This document shows, piece after piece, positions 5,986-6,234 of a DNA stretch of 6,234 bases. The stretch spans positions 1-6,234 of the forward strand of contig DAIDTM010000261.1 of NCBI GenBank assembly GCA_027457205.1, in the 5' to 3' direction. The notes below the pieces were generated by a model that was not told the origin of the DNA, did no database searches, and saw only the letters and a program-made list of their open reading frames with translations. The stretch is from Anaerolineae bacterium. GTDB taxonomy: Bacteria > Chloroflexota > Anaerolineae > UBA4142. The translations under genes and the position numbers were made by a program. Within the stretch, counting starts at the first letter, position 1; the number at the start of each line of letters is the position of its first letter.

Positions 5986-6234
5986 TCATTTCTCCTGTAC
6001 GGGCGCAGCGTGTTGCGCCCCTACGCGTTTCGCCATCAAAATATCCGGCTTGCCGAATCCGTTTGCGTCCGGAATGATGCCGACGACGACGTAACCACAT
6101 TTCTGGTAGAACGCGTACGGATGGCTGCCGACGCTGCGGATTGCAGCGATGTGCTCCAGCACGTTTGGATAAACGTCCGCGCCGAACAGATTCGTGCCGC
6201 CAAATTCATCATCGCTGCCGAGATAGACTGTGAT
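5986..6234 (-). CDS. GNAT acetyltransferase, aminoglycoside 6'-N-acetyltransferase-like, C-terminal part
   Basis: The right edge removes the N-terminal part; 82 residues and a TGA stop remain. I read the frame directly from the window end. VYLGSDDEFGGTNLFGADVYPN (first 24 residues in part), SHPYAFYQKCGYVVVG and IPDANGFGKPDILMAKR match the C-terminal half of the AAC(6')-like GNAT group, in which acetyl-CoA is used to acetylate an amine. True aminoglycoside resistance cannot be assumed; many chromosomal relatives have other or unknown substrates. The family normally ends near the MAKR motif. Here the protein continues with VGAQHAAPVQEK, and residues 71-80 of the fragment are encoded by a palindromic repeat. 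The stop sits one base before the ABM start. Confidence 0.85.
   Translation of the reverse strand: MTVYLGSDDEFGGTNLFGADVYPNVLEHIAAIRSVGSHPYAFYQKCGYVVVGIIPDANGFGKPDILMAKRVGAQHAAPVQEK
5997..6024. repeat. Palindromic REP-like repeat within the end of the acetyltransferase gene
   Basis: Two 11-base arms (5997-6007 and 6014-6024) flank a six-base loop. Read on the plus strand, the left arm is GTACGGGCGCA and the right arm pairs with it at 10 of 11 positions, the inner seven (GGGCGCA/TGCGCCC) perfectly. Palindromes of the GTAGGGGCGCA type are, as I recall, dispersed in many copies in Chloroflexota and some other genomes. This copy lies inside the coding sequence, gives the tail VGAQHAAPVQ, and stops one base before the AGGAG of the ABM gene, where an RNA hairpin could affect translation or mRNA decay. 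Other copies in this genome cannot be checked here. Confidence 0.65.

Noticed and set aside
5987..5989. Earlier ATG for the ABM gene next to AGGAG
   Set aside because: It is in another frame and gives an Arg/Ser/Thr-rich product with no domain; it is also too close to the ribosome site.
1..6234. CRISPR array, tRNA or rRNA genes, transposase
   Set aside because: I looked for spaced repeats, tRNA-like cloverleaf pieces and transposase motifs and saw none; the window is filled by protein genes.

Overview
The window is a GC-rich bacterial stretch in which every convincing gene lies on the minus strand, so it reads from right to left. Nine genes fill it almost completely, with gaps of about 1 to 70 bases, and no stretch over 300 bases lacks a gene. 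The Thr/Pro-rich extracellular linker behind a zinc ribbon, the short citrate synthase and the overall style suggest a member of the Chloroflexota. That is a judgement by style; there is no rRNA or marker gene here to prove it.

In transcription order the genes are: (1) the C-terminal part of a GNAT acetyltransferase resembling aminoglycoside 6'-N-acetyltransferases, cut by the right edge, whose last codons lie in a strong palindromic repeat; (2) a small antibiotic-biosynthesis-monooxygenase (ABM) fold protein; (3) a one-pass membrane protein with a cytoplasmic zinc ribbon, a Thr/Pro linker and an outside beta-rich domain; (4) a citrate synthase family enzyme; (5) a ketopantoate reductase family enzyme; (6) a two-helix membrane protein with a charged, coiled-coil-like tail; (7) a MoaD/ThiS-type ubiquitin-like protein with residues beyond its diglycine; (8) an OmpR/PhoB-type response regulator; (9) its sensor histidine kinase, cut by the left edge.

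Genes 8 and 9 form a standard two-component pair. Genes 4 and 5 may cooperate around acyl-CoA and 2-oxo-acid chemistry, but that rests only on adjacency. The other genes share direction and tight spacing and no evident common pathway, so this may be a loose run of co-directional genes and not one functional operon.

I did not find a clearly new multi-gene system. The points worth a second look are local: a pair of mutually exclusive hairpins around the kinase start, a palindromic repeat serving as coding sequence at the end of the acetyltransferase, a MoaD/ThiS protein whose GGG is not terminal, a Glu at the usual catalytic Asp of citrate synthase, an Ala for the first Gly of the reductase's nucleotide motif, and the zinc-ribbon/outside-domain fusion.
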